Origin: Lepas anatifera | Taxonomy: Eukaryota > Arthropoda > Thecostraca > Lepadidae | Length of the DNA stretch: 64,000 bases | Assembly: GCA_034440635.1 (NCBI GenBank) | Contig: JAOTON010001947.1 | Location: forward strand, 1 to 64,000 | Reading direction: 5' to 3' | Shown here: one piece after another, positions 10,816 to 23,798 of the stretch | How positions within the stretch are numbered: the stretch's first letter is position 1 | Layout of the letters: every line of letters starts with the position of its first letter | The notes under the pieces: model-generated | Database searches by the model: none | Seen by the model: the letters and a program-made list of their open reading frames with translations, nothing else | Told to the model about the DNA's origin: nothing | Position numbers and translations under genes: made by a program

Positions 10816-12830
10816 GGGAATCCCACAGCTGACTCCCTTGGGAGCATGCGTGCGAACTCATCCTCCGATGGGGCTGCTCAGATCCGTTCTGGGGATCCTG
10901 CAATGCTACCGCTTCTTAACACGCGGGCAGCCTCAGCTGATGCCTCGGGCGACCGCGGACGCCCCCTGGAGGCTACGGGGGCCGAGGATTGGTAACCACC
11001 AGGGAGAGTTTGACAACTGGGTCCACACTGTTCATGACATGAAAGTGTACTACACAAACTGTGACCAGTTCCTGAATAAGCGCGACGACCTGTGCATGGA
11101 AATAGCTGGAAACAAACCGGATGTGATTATGTTGACTGAGGTGATTCCGAAAGCCCAATGAGCACCTATCTCAAGTGCGTTACTAGCATTGCCAAATTAC
11201 TAAGTATACACAAGCTTTGATCCAGATAAGGCCAACCTGGGTGGAAATGGTGAGCGAGGTGTTGCAATTTATATCCGCTCAAATATCAGGGCAGCGCTAG
11301 TCTCGCTCCCTCACGTATCATTCAGGGAGCATCTACTGGTTAGAGTCCAGTTGCACAGGCAGGATTACCCCATGATATGTTGTGTATACCGCAGCCCGAG
11401 TTCTGACGGGCACCAGAGCATGGTTCAGCTCAGGAGTCTGCTAGGTTTAATTGACAATCTCAAACCTTCCCACCTTCTGCTGGCTGGGGATTTTAACTTC
11501 CCCCAGATAGATGGGCTTGGAGAGTTTTCTCGAGCAGCCACTGGACACCCATCCCACTTGCTTCTCGATCTGATGCATGACTTTTTCTTGTTCCAGCATA
11601 TTCAGGAGGCCACCAGATTCAGAGTGGGCGAGGCGGAAAATATTTTAGACCTTGTATTTACCAACGAAGAGGGGATGCTGACAAACCTGGAGCTTCGCTC
11701 AGGCTTAGGTAGGAGCGATCACATATCAATTAGATTCTGCCTTCGGTGTTACTTATCTGTCAGAGAGAGTTGTGGGCAGAGGTTAAACTTTGGCCGTGCT
11801 GACTTCTCCCGCCTAAATCAGATGATTTCGGAAGCAGACTGGGGCTCGCTGGAGCTTAATACCGATGTTATACCAACTCTTCATGAACACTCTCAAAGGC
11901 ATCATCGCAGTATGCGTCCCGGAAGTGAGGCATAGGACTAATAGAAAGAATTTATATATGATCAGTGCAGCTCTCAGGCTCAAGGACAGGAAAAACCAGC
12001 TGTGGAGAATTTATCGACGCACTGGGGACATCATTGATCACGGACGTTTTGCGTTGTGCGCGGCAAAGCTTCGTAAGCTTACCCGCCAGCTCCAGAGAAA
12101 TCACGAGTATCAACTTGCACAGAACGCCAGAACAAATCCCAAAGCCTTTTGGAGGTATGTCAACAGCCGCCTGAAAACGAAAGGGAAAGTCGAAGACTTG
12201 CGTAACCCAAACGGTGATCTAGAGGCCTCCGATGAGGAGAAAGCTAGGATTTTGAGTTATTGCTTCACTAGTGGGTTTACAGTGGAGGATACCAGCTGGA
12301 TCCCTCCTTTTGGTATTCGATGCACTGGGCCATTCCTGGACGATCTAGAGATTCTGCCTCAGGTGGTAGCACTCAAGCTCACGAACCTGAAAAAGAACTC
12401 CTCACCTGGGCCTGATCTCATGCACGCACGGATTCTATACGAATCCAGAGACATGTTGGCCCTCCCATTGGCCAAGCTCTTCAGGAGCTCTCTTGACAGT
12501 GGTGAACTTCCGAAGGACTGGAAGCTGGGATCAATCGTCCCGATTTACAAAAAAGGGGGACAAGCACAGTCCTGGGAATTACTGCCCAGTTAGCCTGACT
12601 GCCATTCGGGCACCTTACCAGGCACAGTTTGCTCTCGCGTGAACAACATGGCTTCAGACCCAAGCGCTCATGTGACACGCAACTACTGGAGGTGTTGGAT
12701 GATTGGAGCAGATTGATGGAGACACACAATCGACACAGTCTACATGGATTTTCGAAAGGCCTTCGACTCGGTGCCTCACGCCCGTCTTCTCCACAAACTA
12801 CAAAGAGGGGTGATATCCCCAGACTAGGAA
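10801..12830 (+). pseudogene. CR1/L2-like LINE: endonuclease and start of RT, broken
   Basis: The plus strand keeps an AP-endonuclease-like domain and the first part of an RT. YYTNCDQFLNKRDDL and DVIMLTEV (10838-11161) mark the endonuclease start, LLLAGDFNFP and GRSDHISI its catalytic centre and C-terminal SDH (11351-11935). A linker follows (11865-12593) with NARTNPKAFWRYV and the RT entry NSSPGPDLMHA, then DWKLGSIVPIYKKGG. A frameshift near 12565 separates HGFRPKRSCDTQLLE and the RT A motif YMDFRKAFDSVPHARL, which is itself shifted near 12745. The copy is cut after domain A, so it lacks the catalytic YADD part. Such elements are copied by target-primed reverse transcription; this one is dead. 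Confidence 0.8.
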
Positions 12831-12856
12831 ATAGGGACCAAGGGCATACTCAACTG

Positions 12857-12930
12857 ACCTGACCTAACCTAACCTAACCTAACCTAACCTAACCTAAACC
12901 AACCTAACCTAAACCTAAACTAACCTCTGT
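12857..12930. repeat. Interstitial (CCTAA)n telomere-like tract
   Basis: About six perfect CCTAA units and several degenerate ones follow the broken LINE within about 30 bp. Read on the minus strand this is TTAGG, the telomere repeat of most arthropods. Its place inside the window makes it an interstitial tract, not a chromosome end. It could also be a simple repeat from a LINE tail. Confidence 0.75.
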
Positions 12931-13130
12931 GCAAAAAGTCCCCCTTTCTAGCTGTCTGAGCACGCCACTGATCACGGGCGCGTCTCGTGGGTGGGATCGC
13001 GCTTGATCACGTCGGGATTTTCTTCAGAATATGGGGATATTTTGACAATATCTCCCAAGGTGACAATCTGGCATGTTCCTGTGACATCTGCTTCACCATT
13101 ACCCCATTTGCTTCCTCTCGTTCAGCAAAT

Positions 13131-13840
13131 TGAATGAATATGACTTTACCAGGTCAAAAAACAAAACTGGCCTGACCTGAGGTCAGGTCAAGGTCACTAT
13201 CCAGCCTAGCATAGTCAATATGCATATCAATTGACTCGAAATAGCAATCCAAACATAATGGTATCAAAATAAAACCTCATCATTTCCTGCAAAGTTATTG
13301 ACCCAGGTCTGAACCTTGCTTAAGTGGCTCGATATGACCTCTCAGAGGTCTCAGGTAAACGATTGCAAGAGAAACCTGGAGAGAGACCCAGGATACTACA
13401 ATTTGGATAATATGAAGGTATTCATCGCTGTATCTACACAAATATAATCCAGTTCCGATTTCTCCCACGCATTTCAAAAGGATGGGTCATGATCCGTACT
13501 CGACACTAGGTCATTGATATAAAAGATCCTGGAATATATTTTGTACCACTTGGTAGGCCCATTATGTGGTATAATTTTTAGTATGATATATTTTCCCATT
13601 TCTTACTTATGCCACCTTAAACATTTTTGGAGGGCAGGTTACTTGACCTGCACTGCTGACCTGACCTGAGATGACCCAACCTTAAAATTTTGGAGAAAGT
13701 TGCGGAATCAATCAAGGATAAGTTGTGCCAAGTACCGCGGCGCTTCACGCTGCTGTTTTTTCGTGCCGCTGGAAAAACCTGAGGGAGTGTTCAAACACCC
13801 TCCCACCACCGGGGCGAGGGTTAAGAATACCGGATGCTGC
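13131..13840. repeat. AGGTCA-rich dispersed repeat, copy 1
   Basis: This block is repeated nearly word for word at about 61680-62310, for example CTAGCATAGTCAATATGCAT, TATCAAAATAAAA and AGGGTGTTTAAACACC-like ends. It contains inverted and direct AGGTCA/TGACCT half-sites (about 13165-13195 and 13635-13680). The right end has a hairpin with TTCAAACACCCTC and a reading that looks like a short GC-rich tail. No coding potential is visible, so it is probably a non-autonomous DNA transposon. Confidence 0.65.
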
Positions 13841-15040
13841 AGTAGTAGCTGAACGCACTCCAGCAGTTGAAGTGCAACATTACTACCAAGTCCAAGTGAC
13901 TCAGTTCCGGCGCTGCTGCAGCTGGCCTGCACGATATTCTTGCCCGCATACATCTCGACGCAGTACGGCTAGTCGACCGAAGATGCGAGAACCCACAGCT
14001 TGAAGCCAAAACGCACTGGCTTTCCCCTCAACAGTACTTCAGCTGATGAATTAGAAATTGAGGAGGCCACCTGATTGGTTTTTTTCGTGTTTCTGATACA
14101 TTTTCATTAATGGATTCCAAAAATGCAGTCTGCAAGCATCTCCGGTGCCGTTTTCTACAATTTGAAGATTTCCGTTGTGCTTTTCTGTACGCTGGCAAAC
14201 ATTTAGTCCATTATTTTATATATTGTTGCATCAAATTCGATATCTTCAAAAAAATATTTTCGCGAACAATGAGGTTTTGTCATTAAACAAACTCCGGGAC
14301 GCTTGCAATGGCCGAAATTCGAGCGATGGAGATTGCAAAAATATACGCTTTTATTCAGTAACGGTGACGCATCCATGCATCAGAACAAAGAGCTCTCACT
14401 ACCAAGCTCGAACGCTACAGGGCAATATGTGTTTCTAAATCTACGAAGATAGTTTTATTCGATGTTGTGTATTTTGATTTCGCTATCGATGTACCGATGT
14501 ATTTTGATGAAAATTACTTTTTGTTCAAACCGTTCTTTTCGGCAATGAACTGCTTTAGTTCAGAGATTCAGAATCAGAGACTGTACCCATTATCGACTTT
14601 GTGACTGGGGCGGGCCGGTTAAAAAAACTGTTCCTCACCAGGTGCGGATGTTATCTGCCTTAGAGGGTGGCACGTCATTTCAAAGCGGATATGGCTGCAG
14701 ACTTTTGGCATGGCCAACCAGTAAGGCTATGCCTTATGAATAAGGCCACGGAACAAACGGAACTAATTCAAAGGTAACAAATATACAAATTGAAAATAAC
14801 TTCCAGTAGCAGAATCTAAATCCAGGCGAAAACTTTGCATAACCACGATATATATCCGGGCTGTTAAAAACTTCATACAAGCCCTTAAATTAACGCTACT
14901 CATAAGACAACCTGGCTACACTGCTCTTCAAGTTGACGTGCGCTGCACGAAACGCCTCTGTTAGCTTGTTTTGACAGCCGTGAATTCTTTAATCGCCTCT
15001 ACCATTTTGTGTAGCGGTTTAACAGCAAAAATCATCGTTG
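13841..15040. other. Gene-free stretch upstream of RAD17
   Basis: No domain-bearing frame was found on either strand. The RAD17 promoter and any untranslated first exon should lie in or just after this stretch, but I cannot point to a core promoter motif. Confidence 0.4.
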
Positions 15041-15215
15041 AGTCCTATCTCAGAAGTCTTCAAGTTTCCAATAAGTCGACTCAATTTTGCTCGAGTCGGA
15101 GTTTAGCTGACTTACTGGATTTGGGCTGAGTCAGGGCACACTCACCGAATCAGTGCAATGAGTTGAATCAGAGTCAATTACTAAGCTGTGAGCCAGAGTT
15201 AAGTGGACTGAAAAA
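15041..15215. repeat. GAGTCA/GACTCG degenerate repeat, copy 1
   Basis: Dense, irregular runs of GAGTC, GACTC and GAGTTGA words, with AAGTCGACTCAATTTTGCTC as the clearest stretch. The same composition returns at 31131-31320, 33150-33300 and 38480-38665. No unit length is fixed. The words overlap the AP-1 consensus TGA(G/C)TCA. Confidence 0.55.
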
Positions 15216-15336
15216 TATTGAGTTATAAACAAGGCGGCTGGTAGATGCGTTGATTGACGTTCAGTTTCTCTTTCAGACTGACAGAAGCAAAACGTTGGCG
15301 TGGCTAGTAACGTGGTGAATCTGGCACAAATTACAG

Positions 15337-15591
15337 CCAATTTTATTCCCCGTCGGTACGATGTGGGTGCGTTCTTCGTTTGAAGAGGGACTGACCCCTG
15401 TGGCGGGCCCTCTCCGGCCCACCCGGGCACCCGCGGCCCGTGGCTCTGGCATGCCCAAGCACGGTGGCCTATGGGCGGAGCAGCACGCACCGCGCGCCAC
15501 AGAACAGCTGGCGGTGCACCGCGGCAAGGTGGAGGAGGTGGAGAGGTGGCTCGTATCTGCACAACAGGGATTCGCCTCCCAGGCCACCATG
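15337..15591 (+). CDS. RAD17: RAD17 exon 1 (N-terminal region)
   Basis: The frame reads MWVRSSFEEGL from the ATG at 15361, resembling the WVxPSFDD segment near the N-terminus of vertebrate Rad17. LWAEQHAP and LAVHRGKVEEVERWL follow, matching the family's PW...LAVHKKKxEEVxxWL. The frame is open upstream to a possible acceptor (TTACAG) ending at 15336, so either the protein starts at 15361 or this is an internal exon that begins at 15337. A second ATG at 15451 is also in frame. The donor is ATG|GTGAGT, phase 0. Confidence 0.8.
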
Positions 15592-18500
15592 GTGAGTCAA
15601 AAGCCTGGAGGGAAATTTTATAAGTGATGCATGATGTTTTTTACGAGCCTGGGGCTTGCTTGTAATAAACCTTATGTCCGTGCCCTTGCTTTGTTATGTG
15701 TTCAGACCGCACAACTTTTGAAATGTCACTCATCGATGTATGTAAAAGAAATAGTTCTTAGATTACACCACCATTTATAGTATATCTACGGTTTACATTG
15801 TATACGGCTTTGTTCACTGATACGTTTTTTGTTTGTGTGGGTCATGCTACCATTTTGGGTACGTTGCCTAGTGCTTCATGTTCACATAAGTTTCTTTTTT
15901 TACTGAAGGTTTGATAGTATCTAAGTCTATAGCTAAACTGATTTACTGCTGTGTGCCTTAAGACCTGTTTATGCTGTTTTAGGCCTGAGTATTGTCCTAA
16001 TTTCTCTCAGATCCGGCGTAGGCATCCTGGTCATCCTCCCTACAATATTTTCGTACTTCTGACTGGTCTTGTTTCCACAGAGTCCGTTCCTGCTGCTGAC
16101 TGGTCCCTTCTTCACTGAGTCCGTTCCGGCTGCTGACCGGTCTCCTCCCAGCAGAGTCTGTTCCTGCTGCTGGCCGGTCTCCTCCCAGCAGAGTCCGTTT
16201 CTGCTGCTGACCGGTCCCGTCTCCACAGAGTCCGTTCCGGCTGCTGACCGGTGCTCTCTCCACAGAGTCCGTTCCTGATGCTGACCGGTCCTCTCTCCAC
16301 AGAGTCCGTTTCTGCTGCTGACCGTCCGTCTCACAGTCCGTTCCTGCTGCTGACCGGTCTCTCTCCACAGAGTCCGTTCCTGCTGCTGACCGGTCCGGCG
16401 GGCGCCGGTAAGTCGGCATGTCTGCGCTGCGTGGCGGCCCGGCTGCGGCTGCAGGTGCTGGAGTGGGTATGTCCTGCATCGGCCCGGTACCGCGGCCACG
16501 ACGTCTTCAGAGCCGACGGTGAGCCGAGGCAGCCCTGGAAACGCACCGCTTCGGAGTGGCTCGATACGTTTGGAAGTTGACTCTTTGCTGCTACTCTTTT
16601 CACTAAGTGCATGGCATTGCTTTTTCTCAGCAATACAGTGGTGTAGGTCAAAGGGTCTTCGGCTAGTAGTGTTTCTGAAAAGCCGTTTTGACGGCAGTGT
16701 ACAAAATAATTGCCTCATCCGGCACCAAGTTTTGTATTGAGCGGCCGGCAATGCTTGGGGAACTTTTAGTGCTGCGAGAACTAGGTGTGTCGTGCATGCA
16801 TGTGCATGTATTTCATTTACCAGAAAAAGCACGTAATTCCGGCTAGGTACAAAGTACGAGGCAATTTATATTGGGAAGGGTTACCCAAAAACTCATTTGT
16901 GAGCTAACCGTTTGCCTGGTGCAGTGTTTCAGCTTTGCCCTGGTGTTGTCGATGTTTAGAGCCCCTCCTCCCTCTGCTTGGTCGCCTGATGTGGCGTTGC
17001 TGGCGGCAGAGCCATGGGAGGGACCGGGCGACACGGTGGCGCCGGAGGGTCAGCTGCGGCGGTTCGCCGACTTTCTACTGCGTGCCAACCGCTACAGCTC
17101 GGTGCTGTCCTCTGCCGAGAGTGATGGCAGACTGGTGCTGCTGGACGAGCTCCCCAACGCACTGGTCTTCCGTCGCGAGGAGTTCTACGACATCCTCAGG
17201 TGAGTGATGCCGCTCATAGGCGCTGCTTTTATATTTTGCAGACGAATACTTTCCCTCGCTGCTTCTCTGTGGTGCTCGTCAAGACCTTTATCACAGTTAG
17301 AGCAGGCCGCCGGGTGGCGGTACCGTTTTCGCTAGACAGAGCGATAGGGTCCTGGTGTACCGCCTCAATATGAGGCTCGCACGCTGTTTCTCCGTCTCCC
17401 TTCTCCCGTGTACTTCAGCTGCATGCTCAATTCACGGCTGCTCTATTTGTGTCACCCCGTGCGAGCCACGATTCGACGGGGTAAAGACTGAACGACCGCC
17501 GGTGGTAAATGCTTCTGCCGGGGAAAGCCGGGCAATGGCAAGCCTCGTGGAGATACGACTGCTGGAGAAAGCGGCTTCATCTTGCAGTGCAGATTCTTTT
17601 CTCACCCGGATGACATTGACCGTTGGACATAAAAGCTTTGACAATCTGCCGAGGGATACAGTCTAGTAATGGCGTGCATACAGTGATACCACGCCGTGCT
17701 CGATGGCACACTTGGACTGGACGTGTGAGTGGCAAGTGCACACACTGCACTTAGCTCCCTTTTGGGGACTTGATGAGGTTTAGCTGATGGGACACAGAAA
17801 CATAGTCTATCTAGAATGCGCCTCACTGCGCAGCCTGGCTGCATACGGGTCTTGTACCTTCTATCTTTCTAATGCCTTAGACACAATGTTGTTTGTTGTG
17901 TATTTGTATTGATCCGACTTTTGCTCTTAAATGACAATTGACTCTTGACAGTAATGGTTGACATTTCCGCCCATCTGGTAATTTTCTCCTGCTGCTGTAA
18001 GCTCGGATCTGCCGTGCAAAGGAAAAAGGTATCTCTCTTCTGTAACGCTTTTGATATACCCTTTTTCATTTGCACGGGAGAGATGGTATGTTGGACTTTT
18101 CTATTATATAGGCACGCCATGATGGATGAGTGCGCCGACTTTGTCAGCACCTGTTGTGTGCGGTGAGCTGACGTGCTGCTCGGGCGGCAGGCGGTACGGA
18201 CGCGGCGCCCGCAGTCCCTGCGTGTTTGTACTGAGCGACGGCGGCGGCCGCTCCGACCTCAGTTCCATCAGCGTCTTCCCCGACCGAGTCCAGCGTGAGC
18301 TGGGCATGCACCAGATCACGTGAGCGCCCGTCACAGAGCTGCAGGGCTCCGAGCTAACGGAGTGGTGTGCCGAGTGATAGTGTGGTTCAATTGCTGTATT
18401 TTGACACTTGTCACAAATGAATTGTATATTGGGTTGTTAATGCTGCCTTAGAATTCAATCAGGTTGAAGTGCATCTCGTGGACTTTTTTGTGAAATCAGT

Positions 18501-21500
18501 TGTGTTTTTATAAGCCGATATCCTCCTTATGGCCCGTTAACGGTCTTTCAGCACCAATTTTTATTCGTACGGACCGCCCGCTTGTATCATTCGCGCAGCG
18601 GCTCGCATGGCTTGCCCAGTTCATCCTCACGAGTATCGGATTCTCTGACATGGCGGGGGAAGAGTATCGTTGTTGTTTATATTGTTGTTCTTTTTTATTA
18701 ATTCGGTCCTTGTTCATAGTTGTGTGTTTCTCGGCGTTCTAGTTCATTGCTGTTAAAGTGTAACGTCAAATGGGGAGAGAGAACCTGTTGCTTCGTCTGA
18801 AGTGGTCTGCTGCTACTGAAGAAAGCGAGACGCCAGCGCGTGGAGTCAGCCGTCAATCAAATTCAAAAGAAGTCAGCCCAATGCCAAAATACGAATGATG
18901 AATCAAGTATCATACAGTGGATCAACAAGGTATAACTATAGCATCGACACATGCACTGGCGGATTCAAATGGACAAGGGCCATGGCGGAAACAAGCTGAG
19001 TTATTAATTTAATTAACTTCTCAAAGGGTTCCCCTATAAACCGATTAGAAGGTACCGGGGAAACTCATTAAAGAATCATAGGCAGTTCTCCGGACCCCCG
19101 GTAAAAATGAACCTTGGTAGAATGGGATCGAAAACATCACTTTTTATCACCTACGGATGGATTGTGCACGTTTCCTCACCCTGCTCTCCAGTTCAACACT
19201 GTATTCCACGCAAAGCAGTAAACTCGCTCCATACCCCATCTTACCCTCCCCGCCAGACAGCATCTAGACCCAGAAGCCAACCACAAACAGGGGTTGTGGA
19301 TCCGCCAATGCACACATCACCAATAGTTATTAGCAGGGAATACACTTTGTGTGGGGAAATCCAGAACTTGGTTGAGCTTCAGGTAGGAACGGCTGTTTTC
19401 ATTTTCTACGCAATGAGCAGAATCATTAAGTGGGTCACCATTCAGACCCTTCAATATTATTAAAGCCCGCTGGATCGGCTTTGTAAACTCAACACGAATC
19501 AGCCGCCCACCAACAAGTGAATACAAATGGCCGTCGTAGCGCCATCTGCTGGCTGTTTCCGCACCTCTGCTTCGCATGTCGTGAAATAGACGGACGAGCA
19601 AACCAACCGAGCGGTCGCCGTAGATAGAAAGCCAACAAATTATGATGCGGACTATCTGAACGAACGTCCTCAGTGAAAATTCGGTTACGAGCCATGTGCC
19701 ACGTGTTTGATTAATCCTCGCAGGTGATTTGCGACGTGTGGAACCGTTGTGAGCAGATCTTGGGTGGTGTCAAAACCACTTTTGCAGCACCTTTGTGACA
19801 GACGTGACTCCTGCAGTTTCCGGCCAGTTGCGAACAAACAGCTTGTGATGGCGATGGAGCGTGTCCTGGAAGCAGAGACCACGACTGCAGGTAATTACTG
19901 GTAGCAGGGGCCACAGCTGCAGGACTATTACTGGCTCTGGTAATTACTGGTTAATGGCAAATGGGTAATAATACTGGCTGCTGGTAATTACTGGCAGGAG
20001 AGCCTACAGCTGCCGGTAAATGCTGGTAGCAAAGATTGCAGCTGCAGTCGGCTGTGCTGCAACGCGGCATCCCGCGGGCGAATGATGGGATCTTTCTTAC
20101 TCTTTAAGAAGAGAATAGTCCTGCAGCAAGATATTTGTATTAGATTGTACAGTTCGCCAACAACTAAAACAATTTCTCATCGATGCATGTTTATACATAT
20201 AAGGGGTCGTCCATAAATTCCTTGACGCAAAGGGGCTGGGGAGTCAGTCGCAGTGGTATCAAACGTTATACATGGACGTCAAAAAAGTTACATAGAGGTA
20301 GTGGCGGCTACAGGGGGGGCTTAAGCCCCCTCACGAAATGTCCGAGTGCCTATCTTGATACATAGGTAGAGGCTGATCCGAGCCAATGGCGGGGAGGCTC
20401 GAGCCCCTATCCCCCCGAAACGGGTGTCCTGGACCCGCCACTTCATATTTCATAAGGGGTTAAATCACCGTATGCGTTACGTAATTTATGTACGGCCTCT
20501 TAACGAGTGTGCGCTAGTTCTCATCTCGTTAGCTTGTGTTGCTATTCTTGTAGCCATACGTGGAGCAGTAAAGTCAATTGCTTTGTATTACCCCATTATT
20601 AGTTGTTAACACGCTTCAATGTGACACTAACCAGTTTGTGTCTGAATGTTGCGTCATGTCTTTGTGCACCTCCGTGGGTGGCATCGCGGGCAGATATTTG
20701 TTTAACAGGAGCCACGCCGTATGCTGGCAGGAAGTGCGGCTCACCCCGGGAGGGCGGCGCTGGAGGAACTGGCGGCTGCGTCCTCCGGAGATGTCCGCGC
20801 CGCTATCAACGCCCTTCAGTTCCTCTCCGAAAATAAAGCAGGTGCGAAGCCGATGGGGAGCGACGCGAAGGACTGAACCTTATAATGTAGCTTCTGCAAA
20901 GAAGTACGGATGTTGTTGGCTCACTTTCGCTTTAGCGTTGATAACCTAAACTTCAATACATTGGACATAGTGCTGGACTTTCACCGTCCCAGATACCTAA
21001 TGGAACAAATTGTGTGCTTCTCGATATATGCTTTCAAATTGCATTTGCATATTTCCATGCATGGATGGTTGGTAAACTGTTTGTTATTGAGCGTTTCTCC
21101 AACCATCGTGATGTTTGCCCCCATGTTCACCCCATATTTATTACACCCCGTGTGTAGTGTGCATGATAACCGTATCTCCATTCTAGCCGAGGGTGCACCG
21201 AAGAAGCGAGCCCGTGGCCTGGCGGCGGGAGGGCGCGGTGCACATAAGCGGCTGAAGCAGGCGGAGGCGGTGGCCGTCGGAAGCCGGGACGCCTCGCTCG
21301 GACTCTTCAGAGCGCTCGGCAAAATCATCTACGCCAAGCGTGAGTGTTGCAGTTTTTTGCGTTCTTGTTAGATGCCTTCCATTTTGGCTTAAACGGCATG
21401 GCACTTTCATGGGATACAATGGATTTATCAGTCACGTGGAGCATGCCGAAAATTTCGTGGTTTCATATTTATTTTTCTCAGAGCCCACCGTTGACGGGAG

Positions 21501-23721
21501 AACAGCGTGTGGACCTTGAGCGTTTTACGAAGCAGCACTGTTACTCCGTAGAAGGGAGCTCTGAGAGGAACGAAACATAAAACTGTGGGATTTGCGTTGT
21601 GCTCTGCGCGACTGTTCTGTCCAAATCCCGTGAATGTACTGTTGCCTCATGAGCATACTACTTGAAGCGCACGGATACTAGCCCCCCTCCCCCCACTCCA
21701 TGAGCGTACTGCTTAAAGCGCTAGGACACTAGACCTCACCCACTATGGGCCTTTTGTCTGGCTGCTCGCTGATGTTTCAGTGCAAACGTTAAGTTATGAG
21801 ACAAGTGAAATGCAAAACCCAGGGCTTTTCTGCATGGTCTATTATTTTGGTTCAAACGTCATTGCAAAGGTGCCTTTCTCGCTTGTTTGTCGCCTGTAAA
21901 AGTGGAGCAATATTTCGAATCTCTGAAACAATATTGTTTTCCCCTTAGTATGAAATTGAGTGCTGCGCTCAAGTGCTTGCTCCTTCGTAATATTGAAATT
22001 ATGGCATTTTGTGTAACTGGTTGTGGTCCAAGTTTCATCAGCCGGGCTCTTCATGTGCCACTCTGTGACAGCGGTTATCGTCAGGTGCCACTCTGTGATA
22101 GCGGGCGGTCCATCAGGTTCCGTTCTGTGTATCGGGCTGTCCGTCAGGTGCCGCTCTGTGATAGCGGGCCGTCCGTCAGGTGGGACCGGCGCGGAGCCGC
22201 CGCTGCCGACGGCGCTCTCGGCGCAGCGCCGAGCGCCGTTGCTGGAGCAGCAGCCGGAGCAGGTGGTGGCGCGTGCCGGTGTGCAGCCCGCTACCCTGGT
22301 GGCACACCTACACCACAACTACGCCGACTTCTGTCCCAGGCTGGAGGAGGCTGTGGTGACGGCTGATCACCTCAGCCACGCTGACCTGCTCACCGCCGAC
22401 TGGCAGGTAACCCACTCCAAATACACCCTCTGGGACTGGCAGGTGATCCACTTTAACACACGCTCTGGGACTGGCAGGTAACCCACTCTAATACACCCTC
22501 TGGGACTGGCAGGTGACCCACTCTAACACACGCTCTGGGACTGGCAGGTAACCCATTCTAATACACCCTCTGGGACTGGCAGGTAATCCACTTCAAACGC
22601 ACGCTCTGGGACTAGCGGGTAATCCAATCCAAACACAGCGTCAGAAGGGACTGGCAGGTAACCCACTGTAAATACACCCTCTGGGACTGGCAGGTAACCC
22701 ACTCTAACACACCCTCTGGGACTGGCAGGTAACCCACCCCAAACTCACCCTCTGATACTGCCAGGTAACCTACTCCAAACACAGCGGCTAAAAAAACGTT
22801 GAAGACTTGATAAGCCGGCCTATTTTTTCAGCCTTAGCATTAGAAAATTAATGTTAGCGGAACAGACCTTGAATATAAGCTTAATGATTAGCAGAATTGT
22901 TCAAACTAATGAAGGTTAACAGACTCACGAATAATTAAAGTTTGTCCGTTCTGGCTCTGATACTGACCGGCACCTGCTCTGAGCACGTGATCTGAAGTCT
23001 GAGATACCTACAGGTGACGTCGGTGGAAGCCTGCCTGGGTTATCTTTGGTGTTGGTATGTGCAAAGTTTGCTGGGACCCTGCTTCTGAGTTGCATTCCCT
23101 GTCACTCGATGCTTGGATTGCTTGGACACATATACATCACGTTGGGTGGTAACTCGTTCTTGCGCATCAGCATCTTGCACGCCCGTGACGATATGACCCA
23201 TGCGCTCCAGTAGTCCAGTTGTACCCCCTGCCTGCATTGTGTCCATGTTGGCCCGCCTGGCGGCAGTTGCGGTCTTCGACGCTGGCCTACGGCGGCTCGG
23301 TGGCGGCGCGCGGTGTGATGTTCTCCCGGCCGCAGTCGGTCAGCGTGGGCTTCCGCCAATTTTCGCAGCCGAGGCTCTCCAGCGTGGAGGAACAGTACCA
23401 GCGCAGGTAGGACTTCTGTTCATATGAATGTATGCGTGTAGGGGGAGGGTTGGGGGTGGGAGCTCGGGCGTTGAGGAACAGTACCAGCGCAGGTAGGACT
23501 TCTGTTCATATGTATGTATGCGTGTGGGGGGAGGGTTGGGGGTGGGAGCTCGGGCGTTGAGGAACAGTACCAGCGCAGGTAGGATTTATGTTTCATATGC
23601 ATGTATGTATCTATGTATTTACGTATTTATGTATGTGTTTGTGGGGGGGGGTGGGAACTTCAGCGTGAAGGAACAGTACCAACGTAGTTAAGGCATCTAT
23701 TTCATATGTTGTGTGCGTGTA

Positions 23722-23798
<77 letters not shown>

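Noticed and set aside
12841..12930. A true chromosome end
   Set aside because: Unique and repeat sequence continues for 51 kb beyond the tract, and the tract is only about 70 bp.
16069..16278. Plus-strand open frame with repeated FLLLTGP segments
   Set aside because: It reads through intron 1 repeat copies in shifting register; only the last copy joins the P-loop exon.
15969..16832. A 287-codon minus-strand open frame with repeated RSAAGTDS-like segments
   Set aside because: It is the antisense of the 37-bp acceptor array and of RAD17 exon 2; the periodic peptide only reflects the tandem DNA repeat, and all three minus frames look alike.
20578..20949. 123-codon plus frame over RAD17 exon 6 as a separate gene
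   Set aside because: It is a different frame from the one encoding SSGDVRAAINALQF, which has matching splice phases on both sides.
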